Origin: Streptomyces bacillaris
GTDB taxonomy: Bacteria; Actinomycetota; Actinomycetes; Streptomycetales; Streptomycetaceae
Reading direction: 5' to 3'
NCBI RefSeq assembly: GCF_003268675.1
Contig: NZ_CP029378.1
Location: 6,014,001-6,078,000 of the forward strand
Length of the DNA: 64,000 nucleotides
The notes beneath the pieces were generated by a model. That model had not been told where the DNA came from and ran no database searches. It was given only the letters and a program-made list of their open reading frames with translations. How positions within the stretch are numbered: position 1 is the stretch's first letter; each line of letters opens with the position of its first letter. The translations under genes were made by a program, and so were the position numbers. Shown here piece after piece: positions 18,337 through 26,259 of this stretch.

Positions 18337-20129
18337 CTCTGGGCGCCGAGACGCGCGCGGTGCAGCCACTTGGGCAGCCCCGGCGCCTCCAGGAACCCTT
18401 CGGCGCGGCCCGCCGCGATGGAGATGCGCGCCAGATCGGCGCTCTTCTCGAACAACATGAAACGCGGCTCCCAGATCGGTCGGTACTTGGCGTTGGCCCG
18501 GTAGAGCGACTCGATCTGCCACCAGCGCGAGAAGAAGCTCAGCAGCGCACGCCACAGCCTCAGCACCGGTCCCGCGCCGAGCCGCGATCCCCTCTCGAAG
18601 ACGGAGCGGAACATGGCGAAGTTGAGCGAGACCTGAGTGATCCCGATCTCGCCGGAGCGCTGGAGGAGCTGGATCACCATGAACTCCGTGAGGCCGTTCT
18701 CCGCCTCGCGGTCCCGGCGCATCAGGTCCAGGGAGAGACCGTGGGGACCCCAGGGGACGAAGCTGAGGAGCGCCCGCAGTTCGCCCTTCTCGTCTCCCTC
18801 GCCCTCGTCCCCTTCGCCCGCGTTCCGGCACTCCAGCATCACGCACTGCCCGTCCGCCGGGTCCCCGAGCCGGCCGAGCGCCATGGAGAAGCCGCGTTCG
18901 GTGGCCCCGTCGCGCCACTCGTCGGCGCGCCGGACCAGCTCGGCCATCTCGGCCTCGGGGATGTCCGCGTGGCGTCGGATGGTCACCTCGTAACCGGCCC
19001 GCTTGACCCGGTTGTAGGCCTGGCGCACCCCGCGCATGGCCCGTCCGTCGAGCGTGAACTCGGCCGTCTCCACGATCGCCTCGTCACCCAGTTCCAGGGC
19101 GTCCAGTCCGTGCCGGGCGTAGACCGTGCCCGCCTCCTCGCTCGCGCCCATCACGGCCGGGATCCAGCCGTGCTCCCGGGCCTCCGCGAGCCACGGGTCG
19201 ATCGCGCCGGGCCAGGCCTCGGGGTCGCCGATCGGGTCGCCGGAGGCCAGCGAGACCCCGCCGACCACCCGGTAGACCACGGCGGCCTTCCCGGTCGGGG
19301 ACCACACGGCGCTCTTCTCCCGGCGCAGCGAGAAGTAGCCGAGCGAGTCCCGGTCGCCGTGCTTGTCCAGCAGGGCGCGCAGCTTCGCCTCGTCCTCGGG
19401 GGAGAGCGGGTCGACGGCCCGGCGGGAGCGGAACGCGGCGTAGACGACGGCGATCAGCAGCAGCGTCGAGAGGATGTTGATGACCACGTTGACCCAGCCG
19501 GGGGTGGTGATCCCGGGGAAGCGCGAGTCGTCGGCGGCCACCGAGATCAGCCGCAGCGCCCCGTAGCGCCAGCGGTCCAGGAAGGTCGAGCGGTAGTCGT
19601 CGTGGGCGGTGTTGGTGACGGTGACCAGGGCCGTCGCGATCAGCGAGGTGACGAGCAGCCCCACGACGGCGACCAGGGCGGCGAGCTTCGGGTTGGAGCG
19701 GTCGCCCTTGGCGTAGAACTCCCGCCGCCCCAGCACCAGCGCCACGACGAAGGCGGCCGTCAGCGCCAGCGAGACCCAGTTCTGGGCGTGCTGCCGGATC
19801 TCCGCGAAGAAGAACGCGAGGATCAGGGCCAGGAGCACCAGCCCGCCCAGGACCATGTTCACGATCCAGGCGGCCCGCTTCCGCCGCCGCATCGTGACCG
19901 CCAGGAACAGGGCGATGACCCCGGAGGAGAACCCGGCGGTGAGCAGATACGGCGTGAAGTAGTTCTCGGTGTCGTGGCGGCGCAGGTCCTGGCCGAGCGT
20001 GACCCACACGGCGCTCAGGAAATTGATGAACGAGACGACGCGCAGGTACCAGATGGCGAACGCCGCACTGCGCCGGGACCGGACGGTACTGCGCCGGGCT
20101 GCCTCTTCGGCCGATCGAACCTCTCCCAT
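18333..20129 (-). CDS. Phosphatidylglycerol lysyltransferase-like (DUF2156/MprF C-terminal) membrane protein
   Basis: A 598-residue protein. The N-terminal about 250 residues hold six or seven membrane segments. The C-terminal half (about 260-590) is the soluble GNAT-like DUF2156 domain of MprF/LysX, with LGYFSLRREKSAVWSPTG, VVYRVVGGVSLASGDPIGDP, and LRALLSFVPWGPHGLSLDLMRRD. Such domains move an aminoacyl group from tRNA to phosphatidylglycerol, making the membrane less anionic; the real substrate here is not known. It has fewer membrane segments than full MprF flippases. No ribosome-binding site is clear before ATG 20129. It is coupled to the downstream rhomboid-like gene. Confidence 0.85.
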   Translation of the reverse strand: MGEVRSAEEAARRSTVRSRRSAAFAIWYLRVVSFINFLSAVWVTLGQDLRRHDTENYFTPYLLTAGFSSGVIALFLAVTMRRRKRAAWIVNMVLGGLVLLALILAFFFAEIRQHAQNWVSLALTAAFVVALVLGRREFYAKGDRSNPKLAALVAVVGLLVTSLIATALVTVTNTAHDDYRSTFLDRWRYGALRLISVAADDSRFPGITTPGWVNVVINILSTLLLIAVVYAAFRSRRAVDPLSPEDEAKLRALLDKHGDRDSLGYFSLRREKSAVWSPTGKAAVVYRVVGGVSLASGDPIGDPEAWPGAIDPWLAEAREHGWIPAVMGASEEAGTVYARHGLDALELGDEAIVETAEFTLDGRAMRGVRQAYNRVKRAGYEVTIRRHADIPEAEMAELVRRADEWRDGATERGFSMALGRLGDPADGQCVMLECRNAGEGDEGEGDEKGELRALLSFVPWGPHGLSLDLMRRDREAENGLTEFMVIQLLQRSGEIGITQVSLNFAMFRSVFERGSRLGAGPVLRLWRALLSFFSRWWQIESLYRANAKYRPIWEPRFMLFEKSADLARISIAAGRAEGFLEAPGLPKWLHRARLGAQR

Positions 20130-20197
20130 AGGAGTGGATCATATGGCGCATTACGGACATATGGGCGTGTGTGGAGTGCGAGGCCGTACGGGGAGGA

Positions 20198-20227
20198 GGG
20201 CGGCGGGCGCCCCCGGCGGGGCCGCCC
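20198..20227 (-). terminator. Probable terminator of cobT
   Basis: GGGCGGC (20198-20204) pairs with GCCGCCC (20221-20227), with further GC pairing inside, about 25 nt beyond the cobT stop. Confidence 0.5.
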
Positions 20228-20252
20228 GCCCCACCCGTCGGTCCCGGCCCTC

Positions 20253-21368
20253 TCAGGTCGCGTCGAGCACCTTCACGTCGTCCGTGTCCTGGCCCTCGGA
20301 GGGCCCTTCGGTGTCCTCCCCGGCCGTCACCGGCGTACGCTCCGGCAGCTCGGCGGCGAGCGCGGCCGCCGCCTGCACCAGCGGCAGGGCCAGCAGCGCC
20401 CCCGTGCCCTCGCCCACCGTCACCCCGTGGTCCAGCAGCGGGGTCAGCGCCATCCGGTCCAGCGCCTTCGACTGCGCGGGCTCCCCGCTGACCTGCCCGG
20501 CCAGCCACCAGTCCGGCGCCCGGAACGCCGCCCGCTGCGCCACCAGCGCACAGGCCGCCCCGACGACCCCGTCCAGGATCACCGGCATCCGCCGCACCGC
20601 CGACTGGAGCAGGAACCCCGTCATCGCGGCCAGATCCGCCCCGCCCACCGTGGCCAGCAGCTCCAGCTGGTCACCGAGGACCGGCCGGGCCCGCCGCAGC
20701 GCGTCCCGGATCGCGGCGCACTTGCGCATCCAGGCCAGATCGTCGATACCCGCACCACCGCGCCCGGTCACCACCGACGCGTCGGTGCCGCAGAGCGCGG
20801 CGACCAGCGTCGCGGCGGCCGTGGTCCCGCCCACGCTCAGGTCCCCGAGCGCCACCAGATCGGTTCCGGAGTCGGCCTCCTCGTCGGCGATGGCCATGCC
20901 CAGGCGGACGGCCCGCTCGGTCTCCTCGGCGGTGAGCGCGTCCTCGATGTCGATGCGCCCGGACCCCCGCCGCACCCGGTGCCGTACGACGGACTCGGGC
21001 AGCAGCTCCGGGTCGCAGTCGATCCCCGCGTCCACGATGCGCAGCGGCACCGCGAAGCGCCGGGCCAGCACCGCCACCGGGCTCGCCCCGTCCAGGGCCG
21101 CCCGGACCAGCTCATGGGTGGTGCCCGCGGCCCGCCCGGAGACGTCCAGCTCCGCCACCCCGTGGTCGGCGGCGAAGAGGACCACGCGCGGCTGCTCGAC
21201 GGCCTTGACCGGTACGGACTGCTGCGCGGCGCTCAGCCACTCGCCCAGCTCGTCGAGCCGGCCCAGCGCCCCCGGCGGGACGCTCAGCCGCTCCCGCCGT
21301 TCCTCGGCATCGCGCCGGACGCCCCCGTCGGGGCGTTCGATCAGGTCGGAGAAGTCGTCCAGATTCAC
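20253..21368 (-). CDS. cobT: Nicotinate-nucleotide-dimethylbenzimidazole phosphoribosyltransferase
   Basis: A 371-residue enzyme that makes alpha-ribazole phosphate from nicotinate mononucleotide and dimethylbenzimidazole for the B12 lower ligand. Recognised by LSVPPGALGRLDELGEWL near the N-terminus, VVLFAADHGVAE, the DLVALGDLSVGGTTAAATLV stretch, ILDGVVGAACALVA and the catalytic-end GEGTGALLALPLVQAAAAL, where the Glu is the general base. The last about 25 residues are an acidic Asp/Glu/Thr tail beyond the usual end. GTG 21368 begins VNLDDFSDLIERPDGG. A large tandem repeat array precedes it. No classical B12 riboswitch was seen there. Confidence 0.95.
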   Translation of the reverse strand: MNLDDFSDLIERPDGGVRRDAEERRERLSVPPGALGRLDELGEWLSAAQQSVPVKAVEQPRVVLFAADHGVAELDVSGRAAGTTHELVRAALDGASPVAVLARRFAVPLRIVDAGIDCDPELLPESVVRHRVRRGSGRIDIEDALTAEETERAVRLGMAIADEEADSGTDLVALGDLSVGGTTAAATLVAALCGTDASVVTGRGGAGIDDLAWMRKCAAIRDALRRARPVLGDQLELLATVGGADLAAMTGFLLQSAVRRMPVILDGVVGAACALVAQRAAFRAPDWWLAGQVSGEPAQSKALDRMALTPLLDHGVTVGEGTGALLALPLVQAAAALAAELPERTPVTAGEDTEGPSEGQDTDDVKVLDAT

Positions 21369-21472
21369 GGAGGTCTGCCTCGCGGGTCGTCACGTCGGTT
21401 TCCGGGCCGGGAACCCGGCGCCGGGCCCCTGCCGGGAACAGTACCGCCCGCCCTGAGGAAGCAGCCCGGCAC

Positions 21473-21632
21473 CGGTGACACCCCTTCACGGCCGCGGCAT
21501 GGCCACGTGAGACCCCTTCACGGACGCGAGACCGCCACGTGAGACCCCTTAACGGACGCAAGACCGCTACGTGAGACCCCTTAACGGATGTGATGTCCTC
21601 ACTCGAGACCATCTCACTGGCGCAACGCCCGC
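21473..21632. repeat. 32-bp tandem repeats with hairpin core
   Basis: Units start at about 21473, 21505, 21537, 21569 and 21601, spaced exactly 32 bp, and decay at both ends. The best copies begin ACGTGAGACCCCTTCACGG. The core CGTGAGACCCCTTCACG can fold on itself (CGTGA with TCACG). The array runs directly into the shorter 19-bp array, which shares the GAGACCCCT core. Units abut and lack unique spacers, so this is not a CRISPR. Confidence 0.8.
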
Positions 21633-21770
21633 AAGCGAGGCCCCCTCACCCCAAGCGAGACCCCTCACCCCAAGCGAGACCCCTCACCCCAAGCGAGACC
21701 CCTCACCCCAAGCGAGACCCCTCACCCCAAGCGAGGCATCCTCAGCCCAAGTGAGGCCCCCTCACCCCCG
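21633..21770. repeat. 19-bp G/C-strand-biased tandem repeats
   Basis: Seven units start at about 21633, 21653, 21672, 21691, 21710, 21729 and 21749. The central ones are identical and exactly 19 bp, reading GGGGTGAGGGGTCTCGCTT on the minus strand, the strand transcribed into cobT. Each unit supplies two runs of four Gs, so any two neighbouring units contain four G-tracts, enough for an intrastrand G-quadruplex in DNA or mRNA. Confidence 0.88.
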
Positions 21771-21781
21771 CCTGGCCCTCC

Positions 21782-22984
21782 TCACCCCCGCACCACCACC
21801 GCCTGCCCCGCCACCACCAGCAGCACTTCCTCGCACTCGGCCGCCACCGCCGCGTTCAGCCGCCCCAGCTCGTCCCGGAACCGCCGCCCCGCAGGGGTCG
21901 CCGGGACCACGCCCGAACCCACCTCGTTGGTCACCAGCACCACCTGACGGCGGGTCCCACGCACCGCGGCCACCAGTTCCGCGACCCGCGCCCGCAGAGC
22001 GGTCTCACCGCCCTCCCGCCACCGCACGTCCTCCCAGGCGTCCACCCGGTCCATCGCGTCGGTCAGCCAGAGCGACAGGCAGTCGATCAGCAGCGGCGGC
22101 CCCTCCGCCGCCAGCAGCCCCACCAGCTCGCAGGTCTCCTCGGTCCGCCACGCGCCCGGCCTGCGCTCCCGGTGCAGCGCCACCCGGGCCGCCCACTCCG
22201 GGTCCCCGCCGCGCCGCCCGCCGGTCGCCACGTACACCACCTCGGGGAACGTCTCCAAGCGCCGCTCCGCCTCCAGCGACTTCCCCGACCGGGCGCCCCC
22301 CGTCACCAGCACCCGGCGCGGCACGTCCGGCACCACCGGATACTCGCCCACCGCCAGCGTCGTCCCGTCCGGCACCGCCCGTGCCCCGGCCGCCGCGAGG
22401 AGCCGGTCCAGCGCCGCACCCGGCGGGGCGTCGTGGTCCAGATGGACCGCGATCACCTCGGTGGTCGGCCCGACCGCGCCCACCGCCCGCAGCCGCGCCA
22501 CGGCGTCGGGGCGCCCCACCACATCGCAGACCACCAGGTCGTACGGGCGCTCCGCCCGCCCATCGAGACCGGCGGGCGCGGCCCCGGGCGGCAGGTACAG
22601 CAGCCGTTCACCGTCCGGTGAGCCGACCTCGTAACCGGTCCCCGGCGCGTCCATCGGCACCGCCCGCACCCGGTGCCCGCTGATCAGCGTCAGCACCTGG
22701 CCGTCCGGCACCCGCCCGGCCGGCGGCAGGGTGGGCGGCAGTTCGACGGCGGGCCCGTCGTGCGGATGGGTCAGCAGCACCTGGCGTACCGCGCTCAGCG
22801 AGTGCCCCGCGCGGGCGGCCGCGAAGACCGCCCCCGGGGTCAGGTCGAGCAGCAGCGCGTCGTCGACCAGCAGGGCGGTCGCGGCCCGCGCCCACGGGCC
22901 GTGGGCCCGGGCGCAGACCGCGCAGGGGCAGGAGGGGCGGGGCAGCCCTTCGGGGGCTCCGGTGCCGAGCAGAGTCAGTTCCAC
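21782..22984 (-). CDS. cobU: Metallo-beta-lactamase-like domain fused to adenosylcobinamide kinase/guanylyltransferase (CobU)
   Basis: A 400-residue two-domain protein. The C-terminal about 175 residues are CobU, which phosphorylates adenosylcobinamide and transfers GMP to it. The P-loop is VTGGARSGKSLEAE (around 228-240), followed by VVYVATG, RVALHRERRPGAWRTEE with the guanylylated-His region, LLIDCLSLWLTD, and VLVTNEVGSGVVPATPAGR. The N-terminal about 215 residues resemble the metallo-beta-lactamase/PhnP fold (LTLLGTGAPEGLPRP, CPCAVCARA, LTHPHDG, IAVHLDHD). The canonical HxHxDH is degenerate (H73, H75, D76), so hydrolase activity is doubtful. GTG 22984 has GGGAGG about 8 nt upstream. Confidence 0.92.
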   Translation of the reverse strand: MELTLLGTGAPEGLPRPSCPCAVCARAHGPWARAATALLVDDALLLDLTPGAVFAAARAGHSLSAVRQVLLTHPHDGPAVELPPTLPPAGRVPDGQVLTLISGHRVRAVPMDAPGTGYEVGSPDGERLLYLPPGAAPAGLDGRAERPYDLVVCDVVGRPDAVARLRAVGAVGPTTEVIAVHLDHDAPPGAALDRLLAAAGARAVPDGTTLAVGEYPVVPDVPRRVLVTGGARSGKSLEAERRLETFPEVVYVATGGRRGGDPEWAARVALHRERRPGAWRTEETCELVGLLAAEGPPLLIDCLSLWLTDAMDRVDAWEDVRWREGGETALRARVAELVAAVRGTRRQVVLVTNEVGSGVVPATPAGRRFRDELGRLNAAVAAECEEVLLVVAGQAVVVRG

Positions 22985-23084
22985 ACCTTGATCCTCCCGT
23001 GTCCCCCCGCCAGGTGCGCGCCCGGCTAGGCTTCGGGCAGCAACTGACCCAGGATCGGGCAGCAACGTGACCCAGGAGGCGGAC

Positions 23085-23294
23085 ATGGCGTGGACGTGGC
23101 GGTTCGAGAAGTCCGACGGCACGGAGACGGAGCCGGCACTGCAGCCGGAGGAGTTCACCACCCAGGGCGACGCGGAGTCCTGGATCGGGGAGTACTGGAA
23201 GGAGCTGCTGGAGGGCGGTGCCGCCCAGGTGACGCTCTTCGAGGACTCGGTGAAGATCTACGGCCCGATGAGCCTCCAGGCCGACGGCGCCTGA
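23085..23294 (+). CDS. Small conserved hypothetical protein
   Basis: A 69-residue soluble, acidic protein, MAWTWRFEKSDGTETEPA at its start, with Trp/Glu-rich GDAESWIGEYWKELLEGG. It has no signal peptide or membrane segment and no function I recognise. ATG 23085 is preceded by CAGGAGG 5-6 nt upstream, which decides the start over a GTG at 23067. It is divergent from the CobU fusion (100 bp between starts). It is followed by a strong bidirectional terminator. Confidence 0.8.
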   Translation: MAWTWRFEKSDGTETEPALQPEEFTTQGDAESWIGEYWKELLEGGAAQVTLFEDSVKIYGPMSLQADGA

Positions 23295-23306
23295 GACCCG
23301 GGCAGC

Positions 23307-23344
23307 GGAAGGGGCGGTACGGAATCTCCCGTACCGCCCCTTCC
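23307..23344. terminator. Strong bidirectional terminator
   Basis: GGAAGGGGCGGTACGG (23307-23322) pairs perfectly with CCGTACCGCCCCTTCC (23329-23344), 16 bp with a 6-nt loop, between two convergent genes. Confidence 0.9.
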
Positions 23345-23358
23345 CGCACGCACTGTGC

Positions 23359-24483
23359 TCAGATCTCCCCGAGCGTGACCTCCGCCGTCCTGCTGTCGCC
23401 GCCCCGGGTGTACGTCACCGTCACCCTGTCGCCCGGCTTGTCACCCGCCAGCGCCTCGGAGAGCGAGGTGACGGTGGTGACCTCGGAGTCCCCGATCTTC
23501 GTGACGATGTCCCCGGCCCGCAGCCCCGCCTCGTCCGCGGCCCCGCCCCGGTCCACGCTCACCAGCGCGACCCCGGCCGGCCGGTAGGAGTCGTCGACGA
23601 CCGTACGGCCGGTGATGTTCAGCGCCGCCCGGCCCGAGTCGGTGACCTTGCCGTCCTTGATGATCTGGTCGGCGACCGTCCGCACCATCGAGACGGGGAT
23701 CGCGAAGCCGATGCCCGGCGCCGCGCTGTCGCCCATCTGCGGGTCCGTCGCCGCGAGGGTCGGGATGCCGATCACCTCGCTCCGCAGGTTGACCAGCGCC
23801 CCGCCGCTGTTCCCCGGGTTGATCGCCGCCGAGGTCTGCACCATGTTGGCGATCGTGGCGCCGGTACCGCCGCCCGACCGGCTCTCGCTCACCGTCCGGC
23901 CGAGCGCCGAGACGATGCCCTGGGTGACGCTGCTGGAGAGGCCGAGCGGCGAGCCCATCGCCATCACGATCTGCCCGACCTCGACCTTCTCCGCGTCACC
24001 GAACTTCGCGGGCTTCAGCGCGTCGGGCACCTCGTCGAGTTTGATGACCGCGAGATCCTGCTCCGGATAGGAGGAGACCAGCGTGGCGTCCAGCACCGCC
24101 TCCCCGGTGGCGACGGTGACCTTGAACGACTTCTCTTCGCCGATCACATGCGCGTTGGTGACGACATGGCCCTTGTCGTCGTAGACGATCCCGGAGCCGA
24201 GGCTGTCCGAGGCGTCGATCTGCACCACCGAGGGCAGCACGTCGTTGATGACGGCCTGGTAGGCGCCCTCCAGGTCGGCGGTGTCACGGGTCACCGAGCC
24301 CTGGGCCGTACCGGAGGGGGTGGCCTTGGCGGCGGCGGGGGCGGCAGCCGGATCCGCGCCGGAGCACCCGGTGGCCAGGGCGAGCGCGCAGGCCCCCGCG
24401 GACAGGGTAAGCAGCAGCCGCCGTGCGCGGCCGGGGGAGCGGGGAGCCGAGGGGGATGCGTCGTCCAGAACCGGAATCTCCAT
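23359..24483 (-). CDS. HtrA/DegP-like trypsin-PDZ serine protease, lipoprotein
   Basis: A 374-residue extracytoplasmic protease. The N-terminus has an Arg-rich start, a hydrophobic stretch and a lipobox LALATGC with Cys40, so it is probably membrane-anchored by lipid. The trypsin-like domain spans about 75-270 with catalytic H112 (VVTNAHVIG), D143 (YPEQDLAVIKL) and S226 (AINPGNSGGAL). One PDZ domain follows (about 290-374: GVALVSVDRGGAADEAGLRAG). It probably degrades misfolded envelope proteins. ATG 24483 begins MEIPVLDDAS. Its position before PspA and a two-component system suggests an envelope-stress role. Confidence 0.92.
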   Translation of the reverse strand: MEIPVLDDASPSAPRSPGRARRLLLTLSAGACALALATGCSGADPAAAPAAAKATPSGTAQGSVTRDTADLEGAYQAVINDVLPSVVQIDASDSLGSGIVYDDKGHVVTNAHVIGEEKSFKVTVATGEAVLDATLVSSYPEQDLAVIKLDEVPDALKPAKFGDAEKVEVGQIVMAMGSPLGLSSSVTQGIVSALGRTVSESRSGGGTGATIANMVQTSAAINPGNSGGALVNLRSEVIGIPTLAATDPQMGDSAAPGIGFAIPVSMVRTVADQIIKDGKVTDSGRAALNITGRTVVDDSYRPAGVALVSVDRGGAADEAGLRAGDIVTKIGDSEVTTVTSLSEALAGDKPGDRVTVTYTRGGDSRTAEVTLGEI

Positions 24484-24591
24484 AACCGGAGTCTGGTGCC
24501 CCCACCCTTTCGGGTGCCTGTGCTGATGGGCCGAACGAGGGCTGCCCGAAAGCGACCTCCGTACGCCGGGAAGGCACCCCTGTACGGCTTC

Positions 24592-25323
24592 CTAGCCGCG
24601 CACCCCGCACAGATGCAGCAGTGCCGCGACGCTCCGGTACGGGTCGGTCCGCGCCGCCCGGTCCTCCAGGGTCAGCACCCGCTCCAGCTCCCCGGGAGGC
24701 AGCTCGGTGCCGTCGGCCACGTTGTCCGTGAAGACCCGCACCCCGTACCAGGCGTGCAGCGGGGCGGCGATCCCGGCCAGGGTGGCGCGCAGCGCGTCCA
24801 GCCGGTCGGCCCGCACGGTGGTGCCGAGGTCATCGGTGTACGTGGCCGAGTCGAAGGCCGCGAGGGCCGCGCCGAAGTCACCGGCGAGCGCGGGGCGCAT
24901 CGCGAGCGCGTCCGCGTTCCGTACGAGGAGGGAGAGCAGGCCGCCCGGAGCCAGCATGCGGGCCAGCCCTGCCAGCATCGGGTCGGGCTCCTCGACGTAC
25001 ATCAGCACGCCGTGGCAGAGCACCACGTCGAAGCTGCCCGGCAGGAAGTGCACACCGGTCTCCCGGCCGTCCCCCTCGATCAGCCGGACCCGCTCCCGGA
25101 TGCCCTCCGGCTCGGTCGACAGCGCCTCACGGGCCGCGCCCAGCAGGCCGGCGTCCGACTCCAGACCGGTCACCGAGTGACCGGCCCGCGCGAGCCGCAG
25201 CGCCTGGACACCCCGGCCCATGCCGACGTCCAGGATGCGCAACCGCTGACCGACCGGGAAGCGCCCGGCTATCTGCTCGTCCAGCTGCCGGGCGACCAGC
25301 TCCTGGCGGACGGTGTCCCGCAC
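24592..25323 (-). CDS. Class I SAM-dependent methyltransferase
   Basis: About 243 residues with a Rossmann-type SAM fold. Motif I is LRILDVGMGRGVQALRLARAG, then VTGLESDAGLL (acidic loop), LIEGDGRE and the motif IV-like FDVVLCHGVLMYVEEPDP, followed by LAPGGLLSLLVRNADALAMR. The substrate is unknown; the CmoM/UbiE-like look suggests a small molecule or tRNA. GTG 25323 is the nearest normal start before the conserved part. A CTG at 25377 would overlap the stop of the preceding gene and is possible if translation is coupled. The start is the least certain part of this call. Confidence 0.82.
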   Translation of the reverse strand: MRDTVRQELVARQLDEQIAGRFPVGQRLRILDVGMGRGVQALRLARAGHSVTGLESDAGLLGAAREALSTEPEGIRERVRLIEGDGRETGVHFLPGSFDVVLCHGVLMYVEEPDPMLAGLARMLAPGGLLSLLVRNADALAMRPALAGDFGAALAAFDSATYTDDLGTTVRADRLDALRATLAGIAAPLHAWYGVRVFTDNVADGTELPPGELERVLTLEDRAARTDPYRSVAALLHLCGVRG

Positions 25324-25373
25324 GGATCCGGGGCTCGCCGGACAGAGCCCAGGAGCGCCGGAGACCTCCGTGC

Positions 25374-25973
25374 TCAGGGCCGCTCTCCGCGCTTGACCTG
25401 CGGCTTCGGGAGCCGCAGACGACGCATCTGGAGCGTGCGCATCAGACCGTAGGCGACGGCACCGCGCTTGGGCGTGTCCGGGAAGCGCTCCCGAAGCTGC
25501 TTCTTCAGCCGGATCGACAGACCGATCGAGTCGATCACGATCAGGATGATCACACCCATCCAGAGCAGCAGCGAGATGCTCTGGATGTTCTGCACCTGGA
25601 TCACGCTGAGGATCAGGATGATCACGGCGAGCGGCAGGAACCACTCGGCGACGCAGAAGCGCGAGTCCACGTAGTCACGGACGAAGCGCCGCACCGGGCC
25701 CTTGTCGCGGACCGGCAGATAGCGCTCGTCGCCCGAGGCCAGCGCCTCGCGCTGCCGGGCCAGGTCGGCGCGGCGCGCTTCCCGCTGGCGCTTCACGGCC
25801 GCCTTGCGGTCGGTCGGCGCACTGGACGCGGCGCGTCGGCGCTGCGTCTGGGCCTCGCTGCGCTTGGGGGTGGGGCGACCCTTGGGAGCCTGCGGGTCGC
25901 GGGGCTGCTTGGAGAGGTCCGCCGTCACCTGATCGGTGGGGGCCTTCTCTGTCTTGGCACGGCTACGGAACAC
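25374..25973 (-). CDS. DUF3043 membrane protein
   Basis: A 199-residue protein of the actinobacterial DUF3043 family. The N-terminal half is very basic and Gln/Arg/Lys-rich (GRPTPKRSEAQTQRRRAA, KRQREARRADLARQREAL), followed by LPVRDKGPVRRFVRDYVDSR and two membrane segments (about 125-170) separated by a short loop with IQSISLLLW. A basic C-terminal tail ends the protein. The function is unknown. GTG 25973 begins VFRSRAKTEKAPTDQ. It is divergent from pspA with about 286 bp between them. The methyltransferase lies immediately downstream on the same strand. Confidence 0.85.
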   Translation of the reverse strand: MFRSRAKTEKAPTDQVTADLSKQPRDPQAPKGRPTPKRSEAQTQRRRAASSAPTDRKAAVKRQREARRADLARQREALASGDERYLPVRDKGPVRRFVRDYVDSRFCVAEWFLPLAVIILILSVIQVQNIQSISLLLWMGVIILIVIDSIGLSIRLKKQLRERFPDTPKRGAVAYGLMRTLQMRRLRLPKPQVKRGERP

Positions 25974-26161
25974 AAAACCCAAGGGTACGGGGTCGGCCCG
26001 CGGACTCGTGGACCCGGGCGGGAACGATCCGGCAACGGACGGCGTCCCTGTAGGCAACCGACAGGGGCAGAACAGGCCTTAACCATCGGTTTCCCTGACC
26101 GCCACCTACACCCTGGGCGGGAGCGGTCGCCGGGTGCACTCGTCCTTGGGGAGGAGCACAT

Positions 26162-26180
26162 CCGCACTCGAACAGTGCGG
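26162..26180. promoter_or_regulatory. Inverted repeat upstream of pspA
   Basis: CCGCACT (26162-26168) and AGTGCGG (26174-26180) form a perfect 7-bp inverted repeat with a 5-nt centre, about 80 bp before pspA. It could be an operator or a small hairpin. No regulator is assigned. Confidence 0.35.
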
Positions 26181-26259
26181 TAATAGAGGCAGGGCCCGTA
26201 CTGTGGGTTCTATCGGGAGTGCTGGAGCTCAGTCCGTCAGAAGGGGGCGCGCGAAGCCC

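Larger units (their letters stand above)
21369..21781. other. cobU-cobT intergenic region, 413 bases
   Basis: This non-coding stretch is dominated by the two joined tandem arrays listed separately (21473-21632 and 21633-21770). The 100 bases next to cobT (21369-21470) hold GC-rich inverted sequence such as GGGAACCC and CCGGCGCCGG. No gene is visible in it. Confidence 0.75.

Noticed and set aside
18360..21542. A 1060-codon open frame on the + strand across three minus-strand genes
   Set aside because: It runs through the MprF-like gene, an intergenic gap and cobT, which no single real gene would mirror. Composition is Arg/Gly/Pro-rich and no motif is seen.
21473..21770. CRISPR array
   Set aside because: Units are contiguous with 32- or 19-bp period and no unique spacers, and there are no cas genes.
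21369..21781. Cobalamin riboswitch before cobT
   Set aside because: I could not find the conserved B12-box core or its surrounding stems. The region is tandem repeats.
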